Source: Eubacteriales bacterium
Lineage (GTDB): Bacteria > Bacillota > Clostridia > Lachnospirales > Lachnospiraceae
Length of the DNA: 48,044 bases
Direction: 5' to 3'
NCBI GenBank assembly: GCA_030527715.1
Contig: JAUNAF010000005.1
Span: 1 to 48,044, forward strand
The notes under the pieces were generated by a model. That model was not told the DNA's origin and did not search any database. It worked only from the letters and a program-made list of their open reading frames with translations. Both the position numbers and the translations under genes were made by a program. Of this stretch, positions 38,286 to 48,034 are shown piece by piece; position 1 is the first letter of the stretch, and the number at the start of each line of letters is the position of its first letter.

Positions 38286-40985
38286 ATGAAAAACAGCAGC
38301 AATATGGCATCACTGCCCTCAACAGAGGGACTGACACCGATGATGCAGCAATATATAGAAACAAAAAAACAGTATTCGGACTGTATCTTATTTTACCGTC
38401 TCGGCGATTTTTATGAGATGTTTTTTGGGGATGCACTGACAGCCTCAAAAGAACTGGAGATCACGCTCACCGGAAAGAGCTGTGGTCTTGAGGAGCGTGC
38501 TCCGATGTGCGGAGTGCCGTTTCATGCAGTGGACAGCTATCTGAACAAGCTGGTCTCCAAAGGCTATAAGGTAGCGATCTGTGAGCAGGTCGAGGATCCG
38601 AAGGCGGCAAAGGGGATCGTGAAGCGTGAAGTCGTGCGAATCGTAACACCCGGTACCACACTGGATACGATGGCGCTTGACGAGACCAAGAACAATTATC
38701 TGATGTGTATCGTCTATATGGGCGACAAGTACGGAATCTCAGTTGCGGACATTACGACCGGAGCATATTTTGTGACGGAGGTGGACACCGACCGCAAGCT
38801 TCTGGATGAGATCTCCAGATATCTTCCGTCGGAGATCATCTGCAATCCGTCGTTCTATGTGAGCGGCATCGATATTGAAGATTTCAAGAGCCGGCTCGGC
38901 ATTTCCATCTACGAGCTGGCAGACTGGTATTTTGATGAGGAACTCTGTCAGAAGACCCTGAAAAAGCATTTTGCAGTCAGCACACTGCAGGGACTTGGGC
39001 TGGCTGACTATACCTGCGGGATCACTGCAAGCGGTGCGCTGCTTGAGTACCTTATGGAAACGCAGAAAAAATCCATCGATAACCTGATCCGGCTGATCCC
39101 TTACGCAGCCGGTAAATATATGCTGATCGACAGCTCGACAAGACGAAATCTGGAGCTGTCGGAGACTATGCGAGAAAAACAGAAAAGAGGATCTCTGCTC
39201 TGGGTTCTGGATAAGACAAAGACAGCGATGGGAGCCCGTATGCTCCGCAGCTTCGTGGAACAGCCGCTGATCGATCTGGAGGAGATCGTGAGCAGGCAGG
39301 AGGCTGTGCGTGAGCTGAAGGAGAATGCCATCCTGCGTGAGGAGCTCAGAGAGTATCTGCAGCCGATCTATGATCTTGAGCGACTGATCAGTAAGATCAG
39401 CTACCAGACGGCGAATCCGAGAGATCTGATCGCTTTTCGCAATTCTCTGCGCATGCTGCCGTCGATCTATCTGATCCTCGGTGATACCCAGGGAGAACAG
39501 CTGAAAAATATAAGAGAAGATCTCGATGCACTTGAGGATCTCTGTGATCTGCTGGAACGCTCCATTGAGGAGGAACCGCCGATCTCCGTGCGTGACGGAG
39601 GCATGATCCGTGAAGGATTTCATGAGGAGGTCGACCGCCTCAGAAGTGCCCGAACAGACGGAAAGTCCTGGCTGGCAGAGCTTGAGAGCAAGGAGCGCGA
39701 AGCCACGGGCATTAAGAATCTCCGCGTAAAATACAATAAGGTCTTTGGCTATTATCTTGAGGTGACCAATTCCTACCTCGATCAGGTGCCGGATTATTAT
39801 ACAAGAAAACAGACGCTTACCAACGCGGAGCGTTTCATCACACCGGAGCTGAAGGAACTGGAGGACATGATCCTCGGAGCAGAGGACCGTCTGACAGCGC
39901 TGGAATACCAGCTGTTCTGTGAAGTGAGAGATCAGCTGAGCAGTCAGATCTCCAGGATCCAGAAAACAGCGAAGGCTGTGGCAGCACTGGATGTATTTGC
40001 GTCTCTCGCCGTAGTCGCAGAGAGAAACAATTATGTATGCCCGAAGATGAACACAAAGGGCACGATCCAGATCCGGGACGGACGTCATCCGGTCGTTGAA
40101 CAGATGACCGCCAATGATATGTTTATTCCAAACGATACCTTCCTGGATAACGGAAAGAACCGTATCGCGATCATTACCGGCCCGAATATGGCAGGAAAAT
40201 CCACCTATATGCGTCAGACAGCACTGATCGTGCTGATGGCTCAGATCGGATCCTTTGTCCCGGCATCCTCGGCAAAGATCGGTATCGTGGACCGTATCTT
40301 TACCCGTGTCGGAGCTTCCGATGATCTCGCCAGCGGACAGAGTACCTTTATGGTCGAGATGACGGAGGTGGCGAACATCCTGCGCAATGCGACCTCGGAC
40401 AGCCTGCTGATCCTTGATGAGATCGGACGCGGCACAAGCACCTTCGACGGTCTGAGTATCGCCTGGGCGGTGGTCGAGCATATCAGCAATCCAAAGCTGC
40501 TTGGCGCAAAGACACTGTTTGCGACACATTATCATGAGCTGACGGAGCTGGAGGGCAAGCTCTCCAATGTCAACAACTACTGTATTGCGGTAAAAGAGAA
40601 GGGGGATGACATCGTCTTCCTCAGAAAGATCGTGAAGGGCGGAGCGGATAAGAGCTACGGTATTCAGGTCGCAAAGCTGGCCGGTGTACCTGACAGCGTG
40701 ATCCAGCGCGCCAAAGAGCTGGTGGAGGAGCTCAGCAATGCAGATATCACGGAGGCAGTGAATATCACCCGTGAAGTAAAGGAAAAGGGAAAATCCTCCA
40801 AAAAGACACAGAAATACGATCAGGTGGATCTGGAACAGATGACGCTCTTTGAGACCGTGAGCGATCAGGATGTATTGAAGGAACTTGAAGAGATAGAGAT
40901 CAGCAATCTGACTCCGCTGGAGGCGCTCAATGTGCTGAACCGCCTGCAGAGTCGTCTGAAAAACCGCTGGGGCGGAAAGGAGTAG
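38286..40985 (+). CDS. mutS: DNA mismatch repair protein MutS
   Basis: Mismatch-recognising ATPase of 899 residues. The N-terminal motif FYRLGDFYEMF contains the Phe and Glu that probe the mispair. The C-terminal ATPase has Walker A GPNMAGKSTYMRQ, signature-like ASDDLASGQSTFMVEM and Walker B LLILDEIGRGTSTFDG, then the helix-turn-helix dimer region. I start at ATG 38286, after GGAGCAGGA, because the promoter places the transcript start at 38245. mutL begins seven bases after its stop. Confidence 0.97.
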   Translation: MKNSSNMASLPSTEGLTPMMQQYIETKKQYSDCILFYRLGDFYEMFFGDALTASKELEITLTGKSCGLEERAPMCGVPFHAVDSYLNKLVSKGYKVAICEQVEDPKAAKGIVKREVVRIVTPGTTLDTMALDETKNNYLMCIVYMGDKYGISVADITTGAYFVTEVDTDRKLLDEISRYLPSEIICNPSFYVSGIDIEDFKSRLGISIYELADWYFDEELCQKTLKKHFAVSTLQGLGLADYTCGITASGALLEYLMETQKKSIDNLIRLIPYAAGKYMLIDSSTRRNLELSETMREKQKRGSLLWVLDKTKTAMGARMLRSFVEQPLIDLEEIVSRQEAVRELKENAILREELREYLQPIYDLERLISKISYQTANPRDLIAFRNSLRMLPSIYLILGDTQGEQLKNIREDLDALEDLCDLLERSIEEEPPISVRDGGMIREGFHEEVDRLRSARTDGKSWLAELESKEREATGIKNLRVKYNKVFGYYLEVTNSYLDQVPDYYTRKQTLTNAERFITPELKELEDMILGAEDRLTALEYQLFCEVRDQLSSQISRIQKTAKAVAALDVFASLAVVAERNNYVCPKMNTKGTIQIRDGRHPVVEQMTANDMFIPNDTFLDNGKNRIAIITGPNMAGKSTYMRQTALIVLMAQIGSFVPASSAKIGIVDRIFTRVGASDDLASGQSTFMVEMTEVANILRNATSDSLLILDEIGRGTSTFDGLSIAWAVVEHISNPKLLGAKTLFATHYHELTELEGKLSNVNNYCIAVKEKGDDIVFLRKIVKGGADKSYGIQVAKLAGVPDSVIQRAKELVEELSNADITEAVNITREVKEKGKSSKKTQKYDQVDLEQMTLFETVSDQDVLKELEEIEISNLTPLEALNVLNRLQSRLKNRWGGKE

Positions 40986-40991
40986 GATACG

Positions 40992-42920
40992 ATGAATGAA
41001 ATCGCTGTTCTGGACCAGCAGACAATTGATAAGATCGCAGCCGGGGAAGTGATCGAACGCCCGGCTTCGATCGTTAAGGAGCTGGTGGAGAATGCTGTCG
41101 ATGCCGGTGCAAATGCAGTGACTGTGGAGATCAAGGACGGCGGGACCTCCTTTATCCGTATCACGGACAACGGCAGCGGCATTGATCCGAAGATGGTTCC
41201 ACTTGCTTTTCTGCGGCATGCCACCAGCAAAATCCGAACGGTGGAGGATCTGCTGAGCGTGCATTCTCTCGGATTCCGCGGAGAAGCACTCTCGAGTATC
41301 GCAGCAGTCTGCCAGGTAGAACTGATCACACGCACCCCGGAGGAACTCACTGGAGTGCATTATTTTATTGAAGGCGGCAGGGAGAAGGACTGCGAGGAAA
41401 TCGGCGCGCCGGCAGGAACGACATTTTTGGTTCGGAATATCTTCTTTAATACTCCGGCACGCAGGAAGTTTCTGAAATCCGCACAGACGGAGGCCGGCTA
41501 TGTCAGTGATCTGATGGAGCGAATGGCCCTTGCCAATCCAAAGATTTCCTTTAAATTTATTGCCGGAGGGCAGACGAAGCTTCACACCTCCGGAAATCAC
41601 AGATTAAAGGATATCATCTACAACATTTACGGCCGTGAGATCACCTCACAGCTTCTGGAGGTCTCCGCACAGAAGGATGAGATCAGACTGACCGGTTTTA
41701 TCGGCAAACCGATGATCTCCAGAGGAAACCGCAATTATGAGAATTATTTTGTCAACGGAAGATATATCAAGAGCAGTGTGATCTCCAGGGCGATCGAGGA
41801 TGCCTATCAGTCCTTTATGATGAAGCATAAATATCCGTTTACTGCTCTGCATCTGGAGATCCCGGGGGAACTGCTTGACATCAATGTCCATCCGACGAAG
41901 ATGGAGCTTCGGTTTGCGGACAATGAGGGAATGTACCGGTTTATCTATGATGCAGTGCGCGATACGCTGACGGCGCGGGAACTGATTCCTCAGGTGGAGA
42001 TCGGAAAGCGTGAGCGGGAGGCGCAGGAAAAGCCGGTCCTTCCTAAGAGTATTCCGGAACCGTTTGAACAGAAGCGTCTGCAGAAACAGAACAGCTATGT
42101 GCAGCAGGCGATGGAGAGATCCGTTCAGGCGAAAGAACAGATCCTGCGAGATCAGCCTTTCTTTAGTGCAGAAAAGGTTTCTATGCCAAAAGAGCCGCAG
42201 CATACGGAACCTGTGAAGAATATACCTGAGACCGTACCGGAAAAACCTGCAGAGGAGAAAAAGGCTCAGACAGAGACTTCCGAAAATTTTGTGCCATATC
42301 AGGAAGATTTCTTTACCGAGAAGCTTCTGGATCCGCAGCATGTCAAGGAGCATCGGATCATCGGTCAGGTGTTTTCCACCTACTGGCTGGTGGAGTTTCG
42401 TGATCAGCTCTATATGATCGATCAGCATGCGGCTCACGAGAAGGTGCTGTATGAGCGTATGAGAAAAACGCTGAGCAGCAGGCAGTATACTTCACAGTAT
42501 CTGAATCCGCCGATCATTCTGACGCTGTCTATGACCGAGGAGACACTGCTGAAGAAATATATGGATCATTTCACCTCGATCGGCTTTGAGATCGAAGCCT
42601 TTGGAGGAAAAGAATATGCACTTCGCGCCGTGCCGGACAATCTGTTCGGTATTGCGAAGGATGAGCTGTTTCTGGAAATGCTGGATGATCTGGCAGCCCA
42701 GCCGGAGACAGCCAAGACAGAGCTGATCGATGACCGCATCGCGACGATGTCCTGCAAGGCTGCTGTCAAAGGCAATCACAGGATGTCTGAGGCAGAGGCG
42801 CGTGCGCTGATCGATGAGCTGATGACACTGGAAAATCCCTACCACTGTCCGCACGGACGTCCGACGATCGTGATGATGTCAAAATATGAGATGGAGCGAA
42901 AGTTCAAGCGTGTACTGTAG
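40992..42920 (+). CDS. mutL: DNA mismatch repair protein MutL
   Basis: GHKL ATPase of 642 residues that couples MutS to strand incision. Motifs are IAAGEVIERPASIVKELVENAVDAGA, TDNGSGI and GFRGEAL in the first 110 residues, and a variable linker spans about 330-440. The C-terminus contains the endonuclease motif DQHAAHEKVLYER starting at Asp477, as in organisms lacking MutH, and a zinc-binding CPHGRPT. The mutS-mutL-miaA genes are spaced tightly and should be co-transcribed. Confidence 0.97.
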   Translation: MNEIAVLDQQTIDKIAAGEVIERPASIVKELVENAVDAGANAVTVEIKDGGTSFIRITDNGSGIDPKMVPLAFLRHATSKIRTVEDLLSVHSLGFRGEALSSIAAVCQVELITRTPEELTGVHYFIEGGREKDCEEIGAPAGTTFLVRNIFFNTPARRKFLKSAQTEAGYVSDLMERMALANPKISFKFIAGGQTKLHTSGNHRLKDIIYNIYGREITSQLLEVSAQKDEIRLTGFIGKPMISRGNRNYENYFVNGRYIKSSVISRAIEDAYQSFMMKHKYPFTALHLEIPGELLDINVHPTKMELRFADNEGMYRFIYDAVRDTLTARELIPQVEIGKREREAQEKPVLPKSIPEPFEQKRLQKQNSYVQQAMERSVQAKEQILRDQPFFSAEKVSMPKEPQHTEPVKNIPETVPEKPAEEKKAQTETSENFVPYQEDFFTEKLLDPQHVKEHRIIGQVFSTYWLVEFRDQLYMIDQHAAHEKVLYERMRKTLSSRQYTSQYLNPPIILTLSMTEETLLKKYMDHFTSIGFEIEAFGGKEYALRAVPDNLFGIAKDELFLEMLDDLAAQPETAKTELIDDRIATMSCKAAVKGNHRMSEAEARALIDELMTLENPYHCPHGRPTIVMMSKYEMERKFKRVL

Positions 42921-42964
42921 AATCGGGCAGCGGAGATCCCGGAATATCCGGGAGGGAGGATAGT

Positions 42965-43921
42965 ATGAGAGAAGAAAGAAGACCCCTGATCGTTCTGACC
43001 GGTCCTACAGCTGTCGGAAAAACGAAGCTGTCTGTGGAACTGGCAAAGATGGTCGGCGGAGAGATCATATCAGCGGATTCCATGCAGGTATACCGCGGCA
43101 TGGATATTGGATCCGCAAAAGTGCGTCCCGAGGAGATGGGAGGCATCCGGCATTATCTGATCGATGAATTTGATCCTTCGGAGGACTTTCACGTCGTCCG
43201 TTTTCAGCAGAGAGCGAAGGAATGTATAGAGACTATCTACGAGCACGGAAAGATCCCGATTCTGGTCGGGGGAACAGGCTTTTACATACAGGCGGTGCTC
43301 TATGATATCGATTTTACAGAGAACGGCGAGGACAGCAGCTGCAGGCAGGAGCTGGAGGAGCTTGCGAAAAGATGCGGGGCGGAAGAACTTCACAGGATGC
43401 TTGCGGAAGTAGATCCGGTTTCTGCGGCAGAGATCCATGCCAACAATGTCAAAAGAGTGATCCGGGCCCTGGAATATTACAGGGAGACCGGAGAGCCGAT
43501 TTCCGTACACAATGAGCGGGAACGGCAGAAACAGTCGCCGTACTGCTTTGCCTACTTTGTGCTGAATGACGAGAGGGCAAAGCTGTATGAGCGCATAGAT
43601 GAGCGCGTGGATCAGATGCTAAAGGATGGCCTGGTCGACGAGGTCAGGAAGCTGAAGGCCGGCGGCTGCCATAGAGAGATGGTCTCTATGCAGGGACTGG
43701 GCTACAAGGAAATACTGGATTATCTGGACGGTGACTGTACTCTGGAGGAGGCGGTCTACCGTATTAAGCGGGATACGAGGCATTTTGCGAAACGTCAGAT
43801 CACCTGGTTTAAGAGAGAACGGGAGATCTGCTGGGTAGATAAGCAGAAATTTGCCTATGATGACAGGCGTATCCTGGATGAAATGAAAAGAATACTGGAA
43901 GAGAAAGGAATTGTATCATAA
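42965..43921 (+). CDS. miaA: tRNA dimethylallyltransferase
   Basis: Adds a dimethylallyl group to A37 of tRNAs reading U-starting codons; 318 residues. The P-loop GPTAVGKTKLSVELA is near residue 12, and SADSMQVYRGMDIGSAK, GGTGFYIQAVLYDI and QGLGYKEI are typical. The ATG follows GGGAGG. MiaB on the other strand carries out the next modification. Its stop codon shares one base with the ynbB start (TAATG). Confidence 0.97.
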   Translation: MREERRPLIVLTGPTAVGKTKLSVELAKMVGGEIISADSMQVYRGMDIGSAKVRPEEMGGIRHYLIDEFDPSEDFHVVRFQQRAKECIETIYEHGKIPILVGGTGFYIQAVLYDIDFTENGEDSSCRQELEELAKRCGAEELHRMLAEVDPVSAAEIHANNVKRVIRALEYYRETGEPISVHNERERQKQSPYCFAYFVLNDERAKLYERIDERVDQMLKDGLVDEVRKLKAGGCHREMVSMQGLGYKEILDYLDGDCTLEEAVYRIKRDTRHFAKRQITWFKREREICWVDKQKFAYDDRRILDEMKRILEEKGIVS

Positions 43922-45204
43922 TGACTCCAACAGAAGCAATGTATGAGTCTCTTGGCATCAGCCGAAAGGTTTATGAATTTGGAAGCAAAGTAGAAGAGGA
44001 ATTAAAGGAAAGATTTGCCAGGATCGATGAGGTGGCAGAATATAACCAGCTCAAGGTCATCAAGGCCATGCAGGACTGCCGCGTGAGTGCGGAATGTTTT
44101 CAGTCCGGAACCGGCTACGGCTATAATGATATCGGCCGTGATACGCTGGAAGAGGTCTATGCAAAGATCTTTCATACCGAGGCAGCACTGGTCCGTCCGC
44201 AGATCACCTGCGGAACCCATGCACTGGCTCTGGCACTTGCATCCAACCTCCGTCCGGGGGATGAGCTTCTTTCCGTCTCAGGAAAGCCGTATGATACCCT
44301 GGAGGAGGTCATCGGTATCCGACCGTCCAAGGGATCCCTTGCAGAGTATGGAGTGACCTATGCACAGGTAGATCTTCTCGCAGACGGCTCCTTTGACTTT
44401 GAGGGGATCCGTGCAGCGATCAATGACCGCACAAAAATGATCGAGATCCAGCGTTCCAAGGGTTATCAGACACGTCCGACGCTCTCCGTTGCACAGATCG
44501 GTGAGGCGATCGCCTTTATCAAGAGCATTCGCAGCGATCTGATCGTTATGGTCGACAACTGCTACGGTGAGTTTGTAGAGTGTGAGGAGCCGAGTGATTA
44601 CGGTGCTGATATGGTAGTTGGATCTCTGATCAAAAATCCGGGCGGCGGTCTTGCACCGGTAGGAGGCTATATTGCAGGTACTGCAGAGTGCATTGAACAG
44701 GCTGCTTACCGTCTGACTTCTCCGGGACTGGGCAAAGAGGTCGGCGCAACACTCGGTGTGAACAAGGACTTTTATCAGGGACTGTTTCTTGCTCCGACGG
44801 TGGTGGCATCTGCATTAAAGGGTGCGATCTTTGCAGCGAATATCTATGAGCGTCTTGGATTCGCTGTAGTGCCGAACGGAACAGAGTCCAGACATGACAT
44901 TATCCAGGCAGTCACGTTTGGTGTTCCGGAAGGTGTCATTGCTTTCTGTGAGGGAATTCAGGCTGCTGCACCGGTTGACAGCTATGTAACTCCGGAACCC
45001 TGGGCAATGCCGGGCTATGACAGTGATGTGATCATGGCAGCAGGTGCCTTTGTGCAGGGATCCTCGATCGAACTGAGTGCGGACGGCCCGATCAAGCCGC
45101 CGTATGCGGTGTATTTCCAGGGAGGTTTAACATGGGGACATGCAAAACTCGGAATTCTGAAATCGCTGCAGCGTCTGACCGAAAAGAATCTGGTAACGCT
45201 GTGA
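43921..45204 (+). CDS. ynbB: PLP-dependent Cys/Met-type lyase of the YnbB family
   Basis: A 427-residue PLP fold-I protein in the group once called aluminium resistance proteins and now methionine gamma-lyase-like. The PLP lysine is in VGSLIKNPGGGLAPVGG. Cofactor-binding ITCGTHALALAL and MVDNCYGEFVE are visible. The biochemical role of the family is not established. Its place straight after miaA is usual in Firmicutes. The stop overlaps the GTG start of the next gene. Confidence 0.88.
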   Translation: MTPTEAMYESLGISRKVYEFGSKVEEELKERFARIDEVAEYNQLKVIKAMQDCRVSAECFQSGTGYGYNDIGRDTLEEVYAKIFHTEAALVRPQITCGTHALALALASNLRPGDELLSVSGKPYDTLEEVIGIRPSKGSLAEYGVTYAQVDLLADGSFDFEGIRAAINDRTKMIEIQRSKGYQTRPTLSVAQIGEAIAFIKSIRSDLIVMVDNCYGEFVECEEPSDYGADMVVGSLIKNPGGGLAPVGGYIAGTAECIEQAAYRLTSPGLGKEVGATLGVNKDFYQGLFLAPTVVASALKGAIFAANIYERLGFAVVPNGTESRHDIIQAVTFGVPEGVIAFCEGIQAAAPVDSYVTPEPWAMPGYDSDVIMAAGAFVQGSSIELSADGPIKPPYAVYFQGGLTWGHAKLGILKSLQRLTEKNLVTL

Positions 45205-46460
45205 GAAGAGTCGTTGTGATCGGAGGCGGGGCTGCAGGGTTGATGGCTGCTGTCAAGGCTGCTGAATGCGGAGCGAGGGTAACGCTTCTTGAGGCGAATG
45301 AAAAGCCGGGAAAAAAGCTGCTGGTCACCGGAAACGGCAGATGCAATCTGACAAATCTGGATCAGTCGGACCCGAAGCGCTACCGCGGTGCAGATAAGAA
45401 GTTCACGGATGCGGTATTTGCGAAGTTTTCCGTACAGGATACCCTGGACTGTTTCCGGGCTGCCGGACTGCTTCTGACGGACAGGGACGGCTATGTCTAT
45501 CCGTTGGTCGGACAGGCATCTGCAGTCGTTGAGATCCTGCTTGCGGAATGCAGACGAAAGAAAGTGAAACTGAAAACAAACGAAAGAGCTGTTTCCATAG
45601 AGAGAAAGAACGGCGAGTGGTCTGTTCTCACACAGGGCTGGCATTACGAGGCAGATGCTGTGGTCATTGCAGCAGGTTCCAAGGCAGCCCCGGCGACCGG
45701 TGCGGGGAGCGGAGGCTATCAGCTTGCAGAGCAGCTGGGACACAGGATCGTTCCGGTCCATGAAGCATTGACACCGCTGATCTCTGGAGACAGATTTGTA
45801 AAGAAGCTGGCAGGACTGCGCATGAGATCCCGCGTGACGCTGGAGATCAGAAAAGGCAGCAAGGATCCGTGGAGAGAGATCACTTCGGAAGTCGGTGAGG
45901 TGCAGTGGACAGAGTATGGTATTTCCGGAATCTGTGTATTTCAGCTCAGCCGTTATGCGATCGATGCGATAAATGCCGGTGAACAGGCACAGCTGAGGCT
46001 GGATCTGATGCCGGCACTGACAATGGAGGAGCTTAAGAGGGAGCTTCTTACCCGCCCGGCGGATGACAGTGTCGGAAAGTATCTGACAGGACTGCTCCCT
46101 GCGAAAATGATCCCGGTACTGCTGCAGCGGATGGATCTGCGGCCGGAACAGCGTGCAGAGATGCTCACAGAGAAGGAGCTGGATCGTATGGCTGTGCAGG
46201 TCAAGGAATTTACCCTCGCCGTCACAGGAAATAAGGGCTGTGAGATGGCCCAGGTCTGTGCGGGAGGAGTAGATACGGCAGAACTCGCTGTCGGAACATT
46301 GGAGTCGACCAGATGCCCGGGAATCTATTTCGCCGGAGAACTGATCGATGTCGACGGAAAATGCGGCGGATACAACCTGCAGTGGGCATGGTCCTCCGGT
46401 GCTGTGGCCGGAAGGAATGCAGCAGGAGAGAAAGAGGAGAAGAAAGAATGCTTCGAATAA
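45201..46460 (+). CDS. NAD(P)/FAD-dependent oxidoreductase, YhiN/HI0933 family
   Basis: A 419-residue flavoprotein. The FAD-binding start is VVVIGGGAAGLMAA, followed by the family signature GRCNLTN near residue 50, and it ends with IYFAGELIDVDGKCGGYNLQWAWSSG. The substrate of the family is unknown. I use GTG 45201, which overlaps the ynbB stop (GTGA) and places the Rossmann motif at the N-terminus; an ATG at 45132 lies inside ynbB. It overlaps the next gene by 13 bases. Confidence 0.9.
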   Translation: MRRVVVIGGGAAGLMAAVKAAECGARVTLLEANEKPGKKLLVTGNGRCNLTNLDQSDPKRYRGADKKFTDAVFAKFSVQDTLDCFRAAGLLLTDRDGYVYPLVGQASAVVEILLAECRRKKVKLKTNERAVSIERKNGEWSVLTQGWHYEADAVVIAAGSKAAPATGAGSGGYQLAEQLGHRIVPVHEALTPLISGDRFVKKLAGLRMRSRVTLEIRKGSKDPWREITSEVGEVQWTEYGISGICVFQLSRYAIDAINAGEQAQLRLDLMPALTMEELKRELLTRPADDSVGKYLTGLLPAKMIPVLLQRMDLRPEQRAEMLTEKELDRMAVQVKEFTLAVTGNKGCEMAQVCAGGVDTAELAVGTLESTRCPGIYFAGELIDVDGKCGGYNLQWAWSSGAVAGRNAAGEKEEKKECFE

Positions 46461-48034
46461 CAAACCTGAAAGCTGCCATCACAGATACCGAGGCAGGGTT
46501 AAAACGAAAGGCTGCGAAACAGCTGCGTATTTCTGAAAAACAGATTCAGGAGCTGGTGATCAGAAAAAGATCGCTGGATGCGAGAAAGAAACCGGAGTTG
46601 TTCTATGTCATGACTGTGGATGTCCGGGTAGACCAGGAAGAACGTGTGCTGAAAAAAGCCAGAAATGCGCAGGTATCTGTCGCAAAGGATGTACTCTATC
46701 GGCTGCCAGAATCAGGAGAACAGCAGTTGAAGCAGCGCCCGGTGGTCATCGGAAGCGGACCGGCAGGTCTGTTCTGCGCACTTTTGCTGGCCCGCGAAGG
46801 CTATCGTCCGATTCTGCTGGAGCGCGGAGAGTGCGTAGAGCAGAGAACAGAGAGCGTGGAGCGTTTCTGGAAAACGGGTGAGCTGGATCCTGCTTCCAAT
46901 GTACAGTTCGGTGAAGGCGGAGCAGGTACCTTTTCAGATGGAAAGCTGAATACACTGGTTAACGACAAGCAGGGCAGATCGAAGTTTGTCCTTGAAAATT
47001 TTGTCGCTGCCGGTGCAGATCCGGATATTTTATATGTAAACAAACCGCATATCGGAACAGATGTCTTAAAGAATGTGGTGAAAAATCTGAGAGAAGAGAT
47101 CATCCGTCTTGGCGGAGATGTGCGGTTTCAGTCTCAGATGACAGATCTTGTGCTGGAGAACGGTGCGGTCAGGGCAATTCGTGTCAATGACGATGAAATC
47201 CTCCCGTGTGAGGTGCTGGTACTGGCGATCGGTCACAGTGCGAGAGATACCTTTGCGATGCTGCATGAACGACAGCTGCAGATGGAGCCGAAATCCTTTG
47301 CGGTCGGTGTGCGAATGGAGCATCCGCAGACCTTCATCAATGCATCACAGTACGGCACAGAGCATCCGGAGCATCTCGGCGCTGCAGATTATAAAGTGAC
47401 TGCAAAGCTGGAGAACGGAAGAGGCGTGTACTCCTTCTGCATGTGTCCGGGCGGCTATGTCGTAAATGCATCGTCAGAAGCGGGACGGACTGCGGTCAAT
47501 GGAATGAGTTACAGAGCCAGAGACAGCAGAAATGCAAATACCGCACTGATCGTGACAGTTACGCCGGAGGATTTCGGACACGAAGGAGTTTTAGGCGGTG
47601 TTGCATTTCAGAGAGATCTGGAGGAAGCGGCATTTCGTATCGGTGAGGGCGGAATCCCTGTACAGAGATTTGAGGATTTTGTCCATCACAGAAAGACAGA
47701 GCAGCTCGGTACAGTCTCTCCCTGCGTGAAAGGGGCATACCATCTGGCAAATGTCAGAGAGATCTTTCCCGAGTTTCTTGGCGATGCACTTGAGCAGGGA
47801 ATCTGCTGTTTTGATAAAAAGATCAAAGGCTATGCAATGCCGGACGCACTTTTGCTCGGCGTAGAAAGCCGTACCTCCTCGCCGGTCCGCATTTCACGAG
47901 ATGAGGAATTCCTTTCCAATATAAAGGGGATTTATCCGTGCGGAGAGGGAGCCGGATATGCTGGCGGTATCATGTCAGCGGCAATGGACGGGTGTAAGGT
48001 CGCTGAGGCTGTCATTCGAAAATACCGTCCATAG
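46448..48034 (+). CDS. FAD-dependent oxidoreductase (COG2509-like)
   Basis: A 528-residue flavoprotein with an unusual N-terminal extension of about 95 residues (MLRITNLKAA...VRVDQEERVLKKA) before the FAD motif VVIGSGPAGLFCALLLA. FGEGGAGTFSDGKLNT is typical of this uncharacterised group, and the C-terminal IYPCGEGAGYAGGIMSAAMDG closes the FAD site. The start is ATG 46448, with AGGAG upstream, overlapping the previous stop by 13 bases. The function is unknown; the group is widespread in anaerobic Firmicutes. The gene is complete, ending 10 bases before the window edge. Confidence 0.9.
   Translation: MLRITNLKAAITDTEAGLKRKAAKQLRISEKQIQELVIRKRSLDARKKPELFYVMTVDVRVDQEERVLKKARNAQVSVAKDVLYRLPESGEQQLKQRPVVIGSGPAGLFCALLLAREGYRPILLERGECVEQRTESVERFWKTGELDPASNVQFGEGGAGTFSDGKLNTLVNDKQGRSKFVLENFVAAGADPDILYVNKPHIGTDVLKNVVKNLREEIIRLGGDVRFQSQMTDLVLENGAVRAIRVNDDEILPCEVLVLAIGHSARDTFAMLHERQLQMEPKSFAVGVRMEHPQTFINASQYGTEHPEHLGAADYKVTAKLENGRGVYSFCMCPGGYVVNASSEAGRTAVNGMSYRARDSRNANTALIVTVTPEDFGHEGVLGGVAFQRDLEEAAFRIGEGGIPVQRFEDFVHHRKTEQLGTVSPCVKGAYHLANVREIFPEFLGDALEQGICCFDKKIKGYAMPDALLLGVESRTSSPVRISRDEEFLSNIKGIYPCGEGAGYAGGIMSAAMDGCKVAEAVIRKYRP

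Noticed and set aside
38739..41600. A 953-codon open frame on the minus strand, opposite mutS and the start of mutL
   Set aside because: It lies wholly antisense to genes with full motifs, has no recognisable domain or ribosome site, and its composition is the mirror of biased codons on the other strand.
45015..46463. A 482-codon minus-strand frame opposite the YhiN-type gene
   Set aside because: Antisense to a clear flavoprotein with overlapping-start context; no motif of its own.
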